From contig JAPLZC010000003.1 of assembly GCA_026395215.1 (NCBI GenBank), positions 1 through 39,287 on the forward strand: a DNA stretch of 39,287 nt, given 5' to 3'. Every line of letters starts with the position of its first letter. Positions within the stretch are counted from its first letter, which is position 1. Of this stretch, positions 8,774-17,484 are shown one piece after another. The position numbers were made by a program, and so were the translations under genes. The notes under the pieces were generated by a model. The model ran no database searches and had not been told where the DNA came from. It was given only the letters and a program-made list of their open reading frames with translations. This DNA comes from Candidatus Staskawiczbacteria bacterium (GTDB lineage: Bacteria; Patescibacteriota; Minisyncoccia; Minisyncoccales; Staskawiczbacteraceae).

Positions 8774-9284
8774 AAATTTTAAAAATAATAAACGCTATTA
8801 ATCCACCGGCTAATGCGGTTATTAACTGATTTAGACCCATTGTTTGCAAAAATAATTTTGGAGCTAAATTAAAACTAAAATAAATATTGGCAATTGCAAT
8901 AAGAAACAAAAACTTTGCAAATGCAGAAATGGCAACAGAAAATATTCCCAAGGAAATAGCTTTTTTGAAAACTAAAACCAACAATAGATTTGCCAGCCAT
9001 ATAAACGGTAAAAAATAAATTATGAAAAACGTAAATGGACCAAAAACAGCGCCACGCGCAAGAACACCCAAACTTGGAAGAATGATTAGCGGTATATAAT
9101 ATTTTTTGGGCAAATATATAGCAGACAAAAATAAACAGGCGTTAACTATAGTTCCAACCAACCATTGAGGCTGGCCAAATGCAAAAGGCACAAAAAAAGA
9201 CAAAATTGATAAAGCCAAAAAAGCTAAAAATTTTGTCAGTTCTGATAATGTTACTGGTAAGACTAATGACGTTGTTTTATCCAT
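8748..9284 (-). CDS. integral membrane protein, ECF-transporter S-component-like
   Basis: About six hydrophobic helices; overlaps the hydrogenase-like gene. Confidence 0.5.
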   Translation of the reverse strand: MDKTTSLVLPVTLSELTKFLAFLALSILSFFVPFAFGQPQWLVGTIVNACLFLSAIYLPKKYYIPLIILPSLGVLARGAVFGPFTFFIIYFLPFIWLANLLLVLVFKKAISLGIFSVAISAFAKFLFLIAIANIYFSFNLAPKLFLQTMGLNQLITALAGGLIAFIIFKIYGQFNARS

Positions 9285-9293
9285 ATAACTACT

Positions 9294-9368
9294 TGGAGCC
9301 GGTGAAAGGATTTGAACCCTCGACCCACGCTTTACAAAAGCGTTGCTCTACCACTGAGCTACACCGGC
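9294..9368 (-). tRNA. tRNA-Thr (TGT)
   Basis: GCCGGTGTAGCTCAGTGGTAGAGCAACGCTTTTGTAAAGCGT...GGTTCAAATCC...CACCGGCTCCA; CCA encoded. Confidence 0.95.
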
Positions 9369-9372
9369 AGAC

Positions 9373-9690
9373 CTACTTTTTGTCCTTAATTTCTTTATCC
9401 TGCTGGGCTTTCTTTCTTATTTTATGCAAAAGAACATCAATATTTCTTTCTACTTTCAAAATCATTACTTTTACCCAGGAAAGAAATTTATGCAGAAATA
9501 TCTGTTTTTCAAAAAATACTAAAACTGCTTTTACTCTATTTTCAATATTTAAAACAAACTTATGCTCTCTAATTCCGGCGTTTCCGTTATACGGCAAAGC
9601 GTGAAGGGCTGGCATTTTTTTAATCAAAATGAGCGCGGCACCCCCAAAACTGCAGATAAAAATGACTAGAGCAATTGATTCTATTATCAT
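9373..9690 (-). CDS. hypothetical protein with an N-terminal TM helix
   Basis: Intact ORF between tRNA-Thr and tsf. Confidence 0.6.
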   Translation of the reverse strand: MIIESIALVIFICSFGGAALILIKKMPALHALPYNGNAGIREHKFVLNIENRVKAVLVFFEKQIFLHKFLSWVKVMILKVERNIDVLLHKIRKKAQQDKEIKDKK

Positions 9691-9693
9691 TTA

Positions 9694-10278
9694 TTATATT
9701 TCGTATCTTGCAAACTTTTTAACTTCAATCTTCTCTCCTACTTTTGCTGTTGTGTCTTCAATTAAATTTTTGATTATTTTTGCATCATCTTTTATCCAAG
9801 GTTGAGACAGCAAGCAAATTTCCTGTTTATATTTATTCAATTTCCCTTCCAAAATTTGTTCTACAATTTTTTCGGGTTTACCGGAACCTGCAATCTGCTC
9901 AGCCCAAATCTTCTTTTCTCCGTCCAGAAATCCTTCGGGAATTTCATTTTCTGAAACAAATGAGGGCTTCATTGCGGCAATCTGCAAACAAATTTCGTGA
10001 GATAATGTCTTAAAATCGTTTGATTTAGCAACAAAATCTGTTTCGCACCTTATATCAAGCATAACGCCAATTGTAGCATTAGCATGCAAATATGTTTCTA
10101 TCAAACCTGACTTGGTTTCTCTTGATACTTTTTTAATTGAAACGTTTTTGCCCCAAATTCTCAAAAGTTCTCTGGCTTTATCAGTGTCGCCTTTGGATTC
10201 CTCTAATGCTTTTTTAATTTGCGTAGGAGCGCAACCTGTTTCATCGCGAAGCTGTTTTATTTGATCTATTGAAACCAT
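9694..10278 (-). CDS. tsf: elongation factor Ts
   Basis: IKQLRDETGCAPTQIKKALEES...DIRCETDFVAKSNDF. Confidence 0.97.
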   Translation of the reverse strand: MVSIDQIKQLRDETGCAPTQIKKALEESKGDTDKARELLRIWGKNVSIKKVSRETKSGLIETYLHANATIGVMLDIRCETDFVAKSNDFKTLSHEICLQIAAMKPSFVSENEIPEGFLDGEKKIWAEQIAGSGKPEKIVEQILEGKLNKYKQEICLLSQPWIKDDAKIIKNLIEDTTAKVGEKIEVKKFARYEI

Positions 10279-10280
10279 GT

Positions 10281-10985
10281 TTATTTTGCTGATATTACTT
10301 TAGAATTTTTAATTGTTTCTGCTACTTTATCTATTATATATCTTACTGCAGAAATTGCATCATCATTTGCAGGAATTATATAATCGGCAATATCTGGATT
10401 TACATTTGTATCAATAATGGAAATAATTTTTATTCCCTTTCTTTTAGCCTCTCTGGCGCAGGTAATGTCCTTATCTAATCCAAAAATAATCACAGCTTCT
10501 GGTAGCTTCACCATATTTCTTATGCCATCAAACTTTACTCTTAATTTAACAATCTCTTTATCAAAATCCAACTGCTCTTTTTTTGTATATTTTACCAACT
10601 CCCCTGCCCCTTTCTTTTTCTCTAAATCTTTGAAGTAATTTACTCTTTTCTGAATTGTCTCAAAATTTGTGAAAGTTCCTCCCAACCATCTTTCTGTAAC
10701 ATACGGCACTCCACACTCCAATGCAGATTCTTGTACAAGGGCTTTTAACTGAATTTTTGTGCCGACAAAAACAATTGTTTTTCCTTCTGACACAATTTTA
10801 GATATAAAAGCCAAAGCTTTTGCAAGCTCTTTGGCTGTTTTGTCTAAATCAAACATATGAACGCCGTTTTTTATGCCTGAAACATACGGCTTCATTTTTG
10901 GATATAATTTTGAAACCTTATGTCCAAAATTAACTCCAGCTGCCTCCATTTCCTCTATATCTATTTTAATTTCTCCTTTTGACAT
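10281..10985 (-). CDS. rpsB: 30S ribosomal protein S2
   Basis: GVNFGHKVSKLYPKMKPYVSG...ERWLGGTFTNFETIQKR...IPANDDAISAV. Confidence 0.97.
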   Translation of the reverse strand: MSKGEIKIDIEEMEAAGVNFGHKVSKLYPKMKPYVSGIKNGVHMFDLDKTAKELAKALAFISKIVSEGKTIVFVGTKIQLKALVQESALECGVPYVTERWLGGTFTNFETIQKRVNYFKDLEKKKGAGELVKYTKKEQLDFDKEIVKLRVKFDGIRNMVKLPEAVIIFGLDKDITCAREAKRKGIKIISIIDTNVNPDIADYIIPANDDAISAVRYIIDKVAETIKNSKVISAK

Positions 10986-11105
10986 TTATTTTTAGAAAAG
11001 TTCTCATATAATTTCAAGCGGGCTCCGACATAACGTCGGAGAACACTAAGATTACACAAGTGATCTAAGCGACCACTTTAACTTCCCTTCTTATTTTTAT
11101 AATTT

Positions 11106-11360
11106 TTATTTTTTCTCCGCTTTTGCGCGCGGATTTTTAACCCTTTTAACTGTTGTGGATTTTTTACCTGCTCTATCTTTAAACTTCTGAACTCGTCCTA
11201 ATGTGTCCATAACTTTTTCTTGCTTTGTATAAAAAGGATGGCACTTAGCGCAAACTTCAGTTTCTATAAACTCCTTTGCCGAGCCAACAGTAAAAACATT
11301 GCCACATGAGCAACGTACATTAGCCTTAGGAAAATATTTTGGATGTATATCTGCTTTCAT
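11106..11360 (-). CDS. rpmE: 50S ribosomal protein L31
   Basis: MKADIHPKYFPKANVRCSCGNVFTVGS...EVCAKCHPFYTKQEK with Cys pairs. Confidence 0.95.
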   Translation of the reverse strand: MKADIHPKYFPKANVRCSCGNVFTVGSAKEFIETEVCAKCHPFYTKQEKVMDTLGRVQKFKDRAGKKSTTVKRVKNPRAKAEKK

Positions 11361-11492
11361 AAATTTATTTGATTGTAATAATATAATAGAATACTACCAT
11401 GTTTTTTAAACCCTTGCAAGAGTTTATATAAAAAAAGACGCAAGTTGCTACAAGCGCCCATATGAACGGTTTTTGAATTCTTACACAGTCAA

Positions 11493-11684
11493 TTAACCAA
11501 AGATAATCTTCTGGACTTCCAACAATCCACGTATTGATCCATCCGTCTTTAACCCAGACGTAAGGATTGATTGCGCCTTCCCCATTGCGGCCCGATTACT
11601 TCTCTCGGTAATATCGTGTTTTTTCAAACGCCGCTTAAGGGGCGGACTCATTTGTGACTGGAAGATTACAACTCGGTATTTAAT
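11493..11684 (-). CDS. small protein (63 aa) with possible ATT start, absent from the ORF track
   Basis: AACAAAGGAGATAGT-ATT-AAATACCGAGTTGTA...GGTTAA; open for 63 codons; promoter and terminator (11430-11452) like its neighbour. Confidence 0.5.
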   Translation of the reverse strand: MKYRVVIFQSQMSPPLKRRLKKHDITERSNRAAMGKAQSILTSGLKTDGSIRGLLEVQKIIFG

Positions 11685-11712
11685 ACTATCTCCTTTGTTA
11701 AGGTGCAGGTTA

Positions 11713-11741
11713 TTTTTACCACAAACTATTTTCTAAATCAA
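11713..11741 (-). promoter_or_regulatory. promoter of the 63-aa cassette
   Basis: TTGATT-17-TAAAAA. Confidence 0.6.
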
Positions 11742-11751
11742 GAATTTGTGC

Positions 11752-11787
11752 AAAAAAAAGACGGCTACCATTCGGCAACCGTCATCG
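11752..11787 (-). terminator. terminator of the 73-aa cassette
   Basis: Minus strand GACGGTTGCCgaatGGTAGCCGTCTTTTTTTT. Confidence 0.8.
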
Positions 11788-11820
11788 CGCAAGTTGATAC
11801 AGGCGCCCTATACGATTGTG

Positions 11821-12042
11821 TTATGCCTTCAACGGCACTTCCTTAAACAGACCGGCTGGCCTGAAGGGACCGGTCGCGCAAAACGCACGAACGTGCTGAC
11901 GCGCATTGTCATCGTCCTGACGCGCATCACCTTCACTCTGTAGCGAAAACTTGTGCCCGTCACTCGGATGTACACCTCCAAAACGGGCAGGTGACCTCCG
12001 CATACGATGCATCAGCAAATAGTTTACTTTTACCGTTGCCAT
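11821..12042 (-). CDS. hypothetical protein of a GC-rich cassette (73 aa)
   Basis: Strong SD: ACAAAGGAGGATTCGTTATGGCA; own promoter and terminator. Confidence 0.65.
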   Translation of the reverse strand: MATVKVNYLLMHRMRRSPARFGGVHPSDGHKFSLQSEGDARQDDDNARQHVRAFCATGPFRPAGLFKEVPLKA

Positions 12043-12068
12043 AACGAATCCTCCTTTGTTTTACCTAC

Positions 12069-12097
12069 TTTTTACCACAAAGTATTTCCAAAATCAA
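12069..12097 (-). promoter_or_regulatory. promoter of the 73-aa cassette
   Basis: TTGATT-17-TAAAAA; block CTTTGTGGTAAAAA shared with the neighbouring cassette. Confidence 0.6.
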
Positions 12098-12111
12098 GAA
12101 TTTATGATAAT

Positions 12112-12182
12112 ATCAACGAATAACGAATCGAGTGCGAATGTGCGAATTCGTAAATTAGTAAAAAATTCGTAATTCGCTGATG
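12112..12182. repeat. dispersed ~70-bp repeat, copy 2 (inverted relative to copy 1)
   Basis: Reverse complement matches 521-590. Confidence 0.7.
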
Positions 12183-12186
12183 GTTT

Positions 12187-13014
12187 ATGGAACAAGATTT
12201 CTCAAAATTTACGGCGGAGGACTGGAAAAATTATAAACCGGAGGTTCCCGAGGAGGAAGAAAAAAGCGGCAAACAGGCCGTGATTATTGAAGTACGCGCG
12301 GGACAAGGTGGAGATGAAGCCGGACTTTTTGCTAAGGATTTACATAGAATGTACTCGCGATATGGTCAAACAAAGGGCTGGAAAGAAAGAGTTTTAGACT
12401 CAGACTTATCAAGCGTTGGCGGATATAAAAGTATTATTTTTGAATTGCAGGGCGAAGGAGCTTACAATGAATTGCAAAACGAAGGCGGAGTTCACAGAGT
12501 ACAACGAATTCCAAAAACAGAAAAACAAGGCAGAGTGCATACTTCTACAGCATCAGTTGCTGTTTTACTAAAACCAAAAAAGACGGAAATAAACATTTCT
12601 CCAGCTGACTTAAGAATTGATACATATAAAGCCGGTGGCCCTGGTGGACAATATACTAACAAAACAGAATCCGCCATTAGAATTACTCACATTCCAACAA
12701 ACTTGGTTGTGACTTGCCAAACCGAAAGAAACCAGCAGTCTAATAAAGAAACCGCCTTGGGAATTTTAGCAGCCAGACTTTTGCAAAGACAGGAAGAAAG
12801 TGACCTGTCCTCTTTATCTGAAGAGAGAAAAGAGCAAATTGGCTGGGCCAAACGCTCCGAAAAAGTCCGCACCTACAATTATCCGCAAAATAGAATCACC
12901 GACCACCGAATAGAAAAGTCTTGGCACAATCTAGAATCAATCGTCGACGGCGATTTGGAACCAATTATAAAAGCCTTCAAAAAAACCTCAAAACCAGAAG
13001 AAACTAAAATATAA
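12187..13014 (+). CDS. prfA: peptide chain release factor 1, short form
   Basis: GGPGGQYTNKTES (GGQ), PKT tripeptide in RIPKTEKQGRVHTS; lacks much of the N-terminal domain. Confidence 0.93.
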   Translation: MEQDFSKFTAEDWKNYKPEVPEEEEKSGKQAVIIEVRAGQGGDEAGLFAKDLHRMYSRYGQTKGWKERVLDSDLSSVGGYKSIIFELQGEGAYNELQNEGGVHRVQRIPKTEKQGRVHTSTASVAVLLKPKKTEINISPADLRIDTYKAGGPGGQYTNKTESAIRITHIPTNLVVTCQTERNQQSNKETALGILAARLLQRQEESDLSSLSEERKEQIGWAKRSEKVRTYNYPQNRITDHRIEKSWHNLESIVDGDLEPIIKAFKKTSKPEETKI

Positions 13015-13018
13015 ATAA

Positions 13019-13046
13019 AAAGACCGCTATAAAGGGCGGTTTTGTT
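13019..13046. terminator. bidirectional terminator after prfA
   Basis: AAAAAGACCGCtataaaGGGCGGTTTTGTTTT. Confidence 0.8.
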
Positions 13047-13337
13047 TTATAAAAATGAAGAAGGGGCGGCAGGGTCTTTCTTCCAAAGCGGTCCATGTCG
13101 GACATCGCGGAAGTGTAGATCACCTGTCGCCCCATTGGGAAAAGAACTGGGCCAGCCGACGAGGATGCAAAGGTAGGAGCAAAATTCATGGTGCAAGTTG
13201 TTTGCGCCTCTTGATAGTGCTCGCTTGCTAAGTCACCCATACCGTCGACTGCCCAGAAAACTGTTAAGGGTGGTGGCTTTCGCTAGTCACCCAACATAGC
13301 CACTGAGGCACACGTATGCACCTCAACTAGTGTATCT
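13047..13337 (-). ncRNA. candidate transcript B inserted behind prfA (78-aa ORF 13004-13240 possible but weak)
   Basis: Strong promoter; leader hairpins (GAGGTGCAtacgTGTGCCTC; GGGTG...CACCC); the ORF has no SD and runs through the terminator. Confidence 0.4.
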
Positions 13338-13343
13338 GGCTAC

Positions 13344-13372
13344 ATAATAGCACATATAAAAAACCGTGTCAA
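13344..13372 (-). promoter_or_regulatory. promoter of transcript B
   Basis: TTGACA-17-TATTAT. Confidence 0.85.
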
Positions 13373-13394
13373 TAGATGGACATGGTTTTGTCGT

Positions 13395-13541
13395 TCCGAA
13401 AAAGTCCGCACCTATAACTACCCCCAAAACCGAATTACCGACCACCGAATAGAAAAGTCCTGGCACAACCTAGAATCAATCGTCGACGGTGACCTAGAAC
13501 CAATAGTTAAGGCATTTAAAACTAAAAAGTCCGCTGAATAA
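13395..13541 (+). pseudogene. duplicated 3' end of prfA
   Basis: Reads [48 protein letters not shown], nearly the prfA C-terminus but with many synonymous differences. Confidence 0.9.
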
Positions 13542-13559
13542 GCGGATTTTTTGTAAAAA

Positions 13560-14170
13560 AAGGAGCCGGCGTGTCGTGTGCTCCTTGGTGGAACAACGGC
13601 AAGCCGGCTCGGGAAAGATGGGAATGATAAACTTTTCGCGGGGTTGTGATTGAGACACCGCTAGACCTTCTCTTGGCCAGATTCGTCAAACCCTTAGTTT
13701 TCGCAGGAACAAAGGCGTCCCTCAGTCCCACGAGCGGCAGAAATGCGAGTAGCCGCTATTTTTACTAGTAGTTAACCGGAAAGTGTCTCATCTTTCCAAT
13801 CTGATTGAAGGCTGAGAAAGCCCGCAATCCTACTATCCCGCTTGGTCCCTTTTGTGAAAAGAACGAACTGGCAGTTGGAACTAAGACCCGCATTCTACCA
13901 CGCTCATGCGTGCGGAAGGTCCTAGGATTTTTCCCCGATAGGCAAATTTCGGTGTTTCGGGTCGCGCAAAAGATTCTGCGCGCGACTTTTCGTTTCTTAA
14001 AACCTACACCCCAAGAGGAGGTGCCGCCCGCCTATCCTCGTTCCAACTGTCCAGAAAACTGATAACTATATTATTTGCTTCTCTTGCCATACTAGCATTG
14101 GGCTCTTTGGCCCGGTGAGACAGTGTTTAACGATAATTACCAATTTTCTGGACAGCTTACCTTACTCTTT
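13560..14170 (-). ncRNA. candidate long GC-rich transcript C
   Basis: Promoter 14173-14201; CTGTCCAGAAAA/TTTTCTGGACAG closing repeat; terminator hairpin GAGCCGGC...GCCGGCTCC + T7; no SD-led ORF. Confidence 0.45.
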
Positions 14171-14172
14171 TA

Positions 14173-14201
14173 AGTATAGCATACTATCAAGCCCATGTCA
14201 A
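14173..14201 (-). promoter_or_regulatory. promoter of transcript C
   Basis: TTGACA-17-TATACT. Confidence 0.85.
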
Positions 14202-14203
14202 TA

Positions 14204-14223
14204 CCTGCCTGCCGGCAGGCAGG
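14204..14223. repeat. 20-bp perfect palindrome
   Basis: CCTGCCTGCCGGCAGGCAGG. Confidence 0.9.
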
Positions 14224-14224
14224 A

Positions 14225-15646
14225 CTAAAAAATTAGGTTCTGGCAGTCGGTGGTCATTGAGGAAGTGTCTATGAAGGTTTGGATACAAGCGGCTCGGCGC
14301 ATAACCATGCTGTTGTATGAGCCGGCGGCGCCGTAATATTTTGCAGCGGCTTTGCTTTCTGTTGTTGTAGTTTTAGCAGAAGCCCCAAGATCAGACAAAT
14401 AAAGCGCGGCTGCGGTAAATGAATCCCTAATTCCCCATGGATCTGCAGTTTGTCCTAACAAAGCTTTAAGTCTGTCGGCAAATATATTCCACGTTGAGGC
14501 AATAAATTGTGCTGGCCCCATTGCTCCGCCCCATCCAGTTGGGACTCCTCCAACGTAAGCCGGAATCCAGCAAGAAACAGGGGTATTGTAGGGATCTTTA
14601 CCCAAGGAGGTTGTTATTTGTATAAATGGCTGAACGTCCCTTGTTGGTTTCATAATTCTGTTTACCACAGCCCCCGTAGAAACTTTTTTCCCTGCACCGG
14701 TTGTTGCATCTGTAAGCAAACACTGCCCAACATTTCTACCTATTGCCGATTCTTGACTTATTACCGCCAACAAAAACGCTGGCCTTATTGGAACTAAAAG
14801 AGAAACAGACTTTGCAACTTCTAAGGCCTCTCCAAATGTAGGTGCCTTTGAGACACCAACCATTTGAAAAAGCATAGACTTAATTTTTGCCGATTTTGCT
14901 TCGGCAGCTTTTTTGTCAGACAGTTGTTGCTGATATTGCACCTCAGTTAATTTTAGATATTGATTTTGCTGCGTTTGATTTTGCTCATTCTGCTTTTTTT
15001 GTAATGTTTGCAGGGCTATTGTTTTTTGCAATTGACCAACGCTATCAGACATTTTTGTCTGTTGCCCCTCAAGATACGATTTAAGATTTTTTGTACTATC
15101 TATAAGGTTGCTTACCTCTGTATTAAGATTATCTAAATAAGCTAAATTACTAAAAAAATCTGACAAATTCCCTTCAAGCAAAATAACAAATGACGGTTTT
15201 TGGTCCTCTTCGTAAACCAATTTTAAAATAGTTGCAATCTGATTCTGCGAGTTTTCAATTTTCTGGCTTGTTTTATCAATAGAATTTTGAGTGTCAGATA
15301 TTTGAAAATTTAGGTCTTTAACCATAATTTTCCCCTGACTTATATCAGCCTCCAAACCTTTTATTTTAGTTTTTAATTTTGAGATTGCGTTTTGCAGTGT
15401 ATCTTTCTGTGCAGAAGTTTTTGTAAGATCCTGAGCATACTGAGCTGAAAGCTGGCTATAATAATTATCACACTGTGTAAGAAAAGTTTTACAATCGGCA
15501 GATGTCATGCTGGCTGAACAACCACTTGAGGCTACTGCATCACACTGTGCCCCCAAATTATCCGTCTGCGCTAAAACTAGAGCAGGCAAACCAACCAACC
15601 CAATAAACAACAGTAATAAAAAACATGCTGAGAATACTTTAAGCAT
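14225..15646 (-). CDS. secreted coiled-coil protein with MltB-like lytic transglycosylase domain
   Basis: Signal peptide, long coiled coil, then AVISQESAIG...GGAMGPAQFIASTWNIFADRL. Confidence 0.85.
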   Translation of the reverse strand: MLKVFSACFLLLLFIGLVGLPALVLAQTDNLGAQCDAVASSGCSASMTSADCKTFLTQCDNYYSQLSAQYAQDLTKTSAQKDTLQNAISKLKTKIKGLEADISQGKIMVKDLNFQISDTQNSIDKTSQKIENSQNQIATILKLVYEEDQKPSFVILLEGNLSDFFSNLAYLDNLNTEVSNLIDSTKNLKSYLEGQQTKMSDSVGQLQKTIALQTLQKKQNEQNQTQQNQYLKLTEVQYQQQLSDKKAAEAKSAKIKSMLFQMVGVSKAPTFGEALEVAKSVSLLVPIRPAFLLAVISQESAIGRNVGQCLLTDATTGAGKKVSTGAVVNRIMKPTRDVQPFIQITTSLGKDPYNTPVSCWIPAYVGGVPTGWGGAMGPAQFIASTWNIFADRLKALLGQTADPWGIRDSFTAAALYLSDLGASAKTTTTESKAAAKYYGAAGSYNSMVMRRAACIQTFIDTSSMTTDCQNLIF

Positions 15647-15661
15647 GTTTTTATTATAACT

Positions 15662-16333
15662 TTATTTTTTTTGTTCTTCAACAGTATCCTCAACAACATC
15701 ATCAGTCTTCTCTTTCTTTTCAACCTTCTCAACATTTTCAACCTCTTCTTTTATTTCTGAGGCTAATTCTTCTTCAATTTTGGCTGGTTCAACCACAGAA
15801 ACTACAATTTCCTCCGGTTTTGCGGAAATTTTAACATCCTTTGGCAAAATTAAATCTTTTACCAAAACTCTGTCTGCAAATGTTTTTAAGCTGTCAATTG
15901 AAACTTTAATTTCGTGAGGAAGATTTTGTGGTAAGGCTTTTACTTCTAATTCGGAAATATTCTTTACTAAAGTTCCGCCCAAATCTTTAACTGCCAAGGC
16001 TGTTCCTTCAAAAACCAATGGAACTTTAACTTCAACCTCTTCTTTTGCAGATGTTTCAAAAAAATCTATGTGAATAAATCTGTCTGTAACTGCATCTTTC
16101 TGAATATCATGAACCAAACCAATCTTTTTCTCTTTTTCTCCTTCAACATCAATCTCAATCAAAGAGTTCATTCCGGCCTTTTTATAAACCTTTTCAAATT
16201 CTTTATAATCAACATCCAATGAGACATTCTTTATTTTGTGACCATAAACAACTGCAGGAATTCTGTCAGCTCTTCTTAGAGCATTAGTCCTTCTGCCTAT
16301 TTCTTTTCTAATTTTTGCGTTAAGTTTTATCAT
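15662..16333 (-). CDS. rplY: 50S ribosomal protein L25 (CTC form)
   Basis: RKEIGRRTNALRRADRIPAVVYGHKIKNVSL and TL5/CTC C-terminal domain. Confidence 0.93.
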   Translation of the reverse strand: MIKLNAKIRKEIGRRTNALRRADRIPAVVYGHKIKNVSLDVDYKEFEKVYKKAGMNSLIEIDVEGEKEKKIGLVHDIQKDAVTDRFIHIDFFETSAKEEVEVKVPLVFEGTALAVKDLGGTLVKNISELEVKALPQNLPHEIKVSIDSLKTFADRVLVKDLILPKDVKISAKPEEIVVSVVEPAKIEEELASEIKEEVENVEKVEKKEKTDDVVEDTVEEQKK

Positions 16334-16334
16334 A

Positions 16335-16547
16335 TTATTTTTCTATGTGAATACATTGAACTGGGCAAGCTTCTGCTGCTGATTCTGCACATTCTATTTT
16401 TTCTACTTCTACTTCCTCTACATCCTGTTTTACGGCGTCTTTAATATGAGATTTGCCATCATCTGCCATCTCAAAATATTTTGGGCACAATGCAACGCAT
16501 GAGCCACACCCTATACATTTTTCTCTTTCTAATTTAATCTTTGACAT
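16335..16547 (-). CDS. ferredoxin
   Basis: CIGCGSCVALCPKYF...ACPVQCI. Confidence 0.88.
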   Translation of the reverse strand: MSKIKLEREKCIGCGSCVALCPKYFEMADDGKSHIKDAVKQDVEEVEVEKIECAESAAEACPVQCIHIEK

Positions 16548-16599
16548 AATGTTTTATATATTAGTATATTATTTAATTTTTGTCCATACTCCTGACAAA

Positions 16600-17466
16600 T
16601 TAAACCCTGCCTGCGCTGCCAAATAGTCCTATTTTCCTGTTTACAACGCCCTCAACAGACTTCTGAGCATCCGGCAAAAATTTGTAAGGAGTTATCTCTT
16701 CTGGATTATTATTTAGCGCTCTTCGCAAATTCCCAGAAAATGCCAGCCTCAATTCTGTATTTATATTAATTTTTTCAATTCCTATTTTTATTGCCTCTTT
16801 AATATCATCCTCGGGAGTTCCGGACCCGCCGTGCAAAACCAAAAAGATATTTCCTGTTTTGGCTTTTACCGCCCTTAAAACATCTAATCTTAAATTAGGA
16901 TCTATGCCCGAAGCCTCAATCCCGTGAAAATTGCCTATGCTCACCGCCAACAAATCAACCTTTGTTTCTTTCACAAATCTTAATGCCTCGTCCGGTTTTG
17001 TTAAATATTCTTCTTTAATCTCAAACTTTTCTAAATAAATTGTTGATGAATCTGTACCCAACCGGCCAACTTCTCCTTCTACTGTCACCCCTTTTTTATG
17101 CGCATATTTTACAACCTGCTTTGTAATTTCTATATTTTCCTCCAACGGCAATTTTGACCCGTCAAAATGAACCATGTCATACCCCGCGTCTATAGCTTGT
17201 TTTAGATACTCAAAAGATTTGCCATGATCTAAATTTAAAAAAATAGGCAAATTAAATTTCTTTCTCAAAACATCACGCAATGCTACAGCCTCTTCTAAAC
17301 CAAAAAAATTGCTTTCCCCTTCTGACGTCCCCAAAATAATTGGAGACTTCAATTCTACGGCCTTACCGACAATACCTTTTACCTGCGTAAAATCCGAAAA
17401 ATTAAACTGCCCAATAGCAAACCCCTCTTTCTGAGCTTTTTCTAAATAATATCTTGCTTTTTTCAT
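16600..17466 (-). CDS. fba: class II fructose-bisphosphate aldolase (start moved to MKKARYY)
   Basis: NLDHGKSFEYLKQAIDAGYDMVHFDGS, VLHGGSGTPEDDIKEAIKIGIEKININTELR. Confidence 0.93.
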   Translation of the reverse strand: MKKARYYLEKAQKEGFAIGQFNFSDFTQVKGIVGKAVELKSPIILGTSEGESNFFGLEEAVALRDVLRKKFNLPIFLNLDHGKSFEYLKQAIDAGYDMVHFDGSKLPLEENIEITKQVVKYAHKKGVTVEGEVGRLGTDSSTIYLEKFEIKEEYLTKPDEALRFVKETKVDLLAVSIGNFHGIEASGIDPNLRLDVLRAVKAKTGNIFLVLHGGSGTPEDDIKEAIKIGIEKININTELRLAFSGNLRRALNNNPEEITPYKFLPDAQKSVEGVVNRKIGLFGSAGRV

Positions 17467-17484
17467 AAATAGTGTAAGCGAAGT

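Noticed and set aside
13522-14062. ORFs at 13522-13731 (-) and 13805-14062 (+)
   Set aside because: The first runs through the terminator hairpin of transcript C; the second is antisense to that transcript. Neither has an SD or recognisable product.
14204-14223. 20-bp palindrome CCTGCCTGCCGGCAGGCAGG as a new element
   Set aside because: Similar short GC palindromes recur in CPR genomes; a single copy here gives no evidence of function beyond a possible hairpin at the transglycosylase 3' end.
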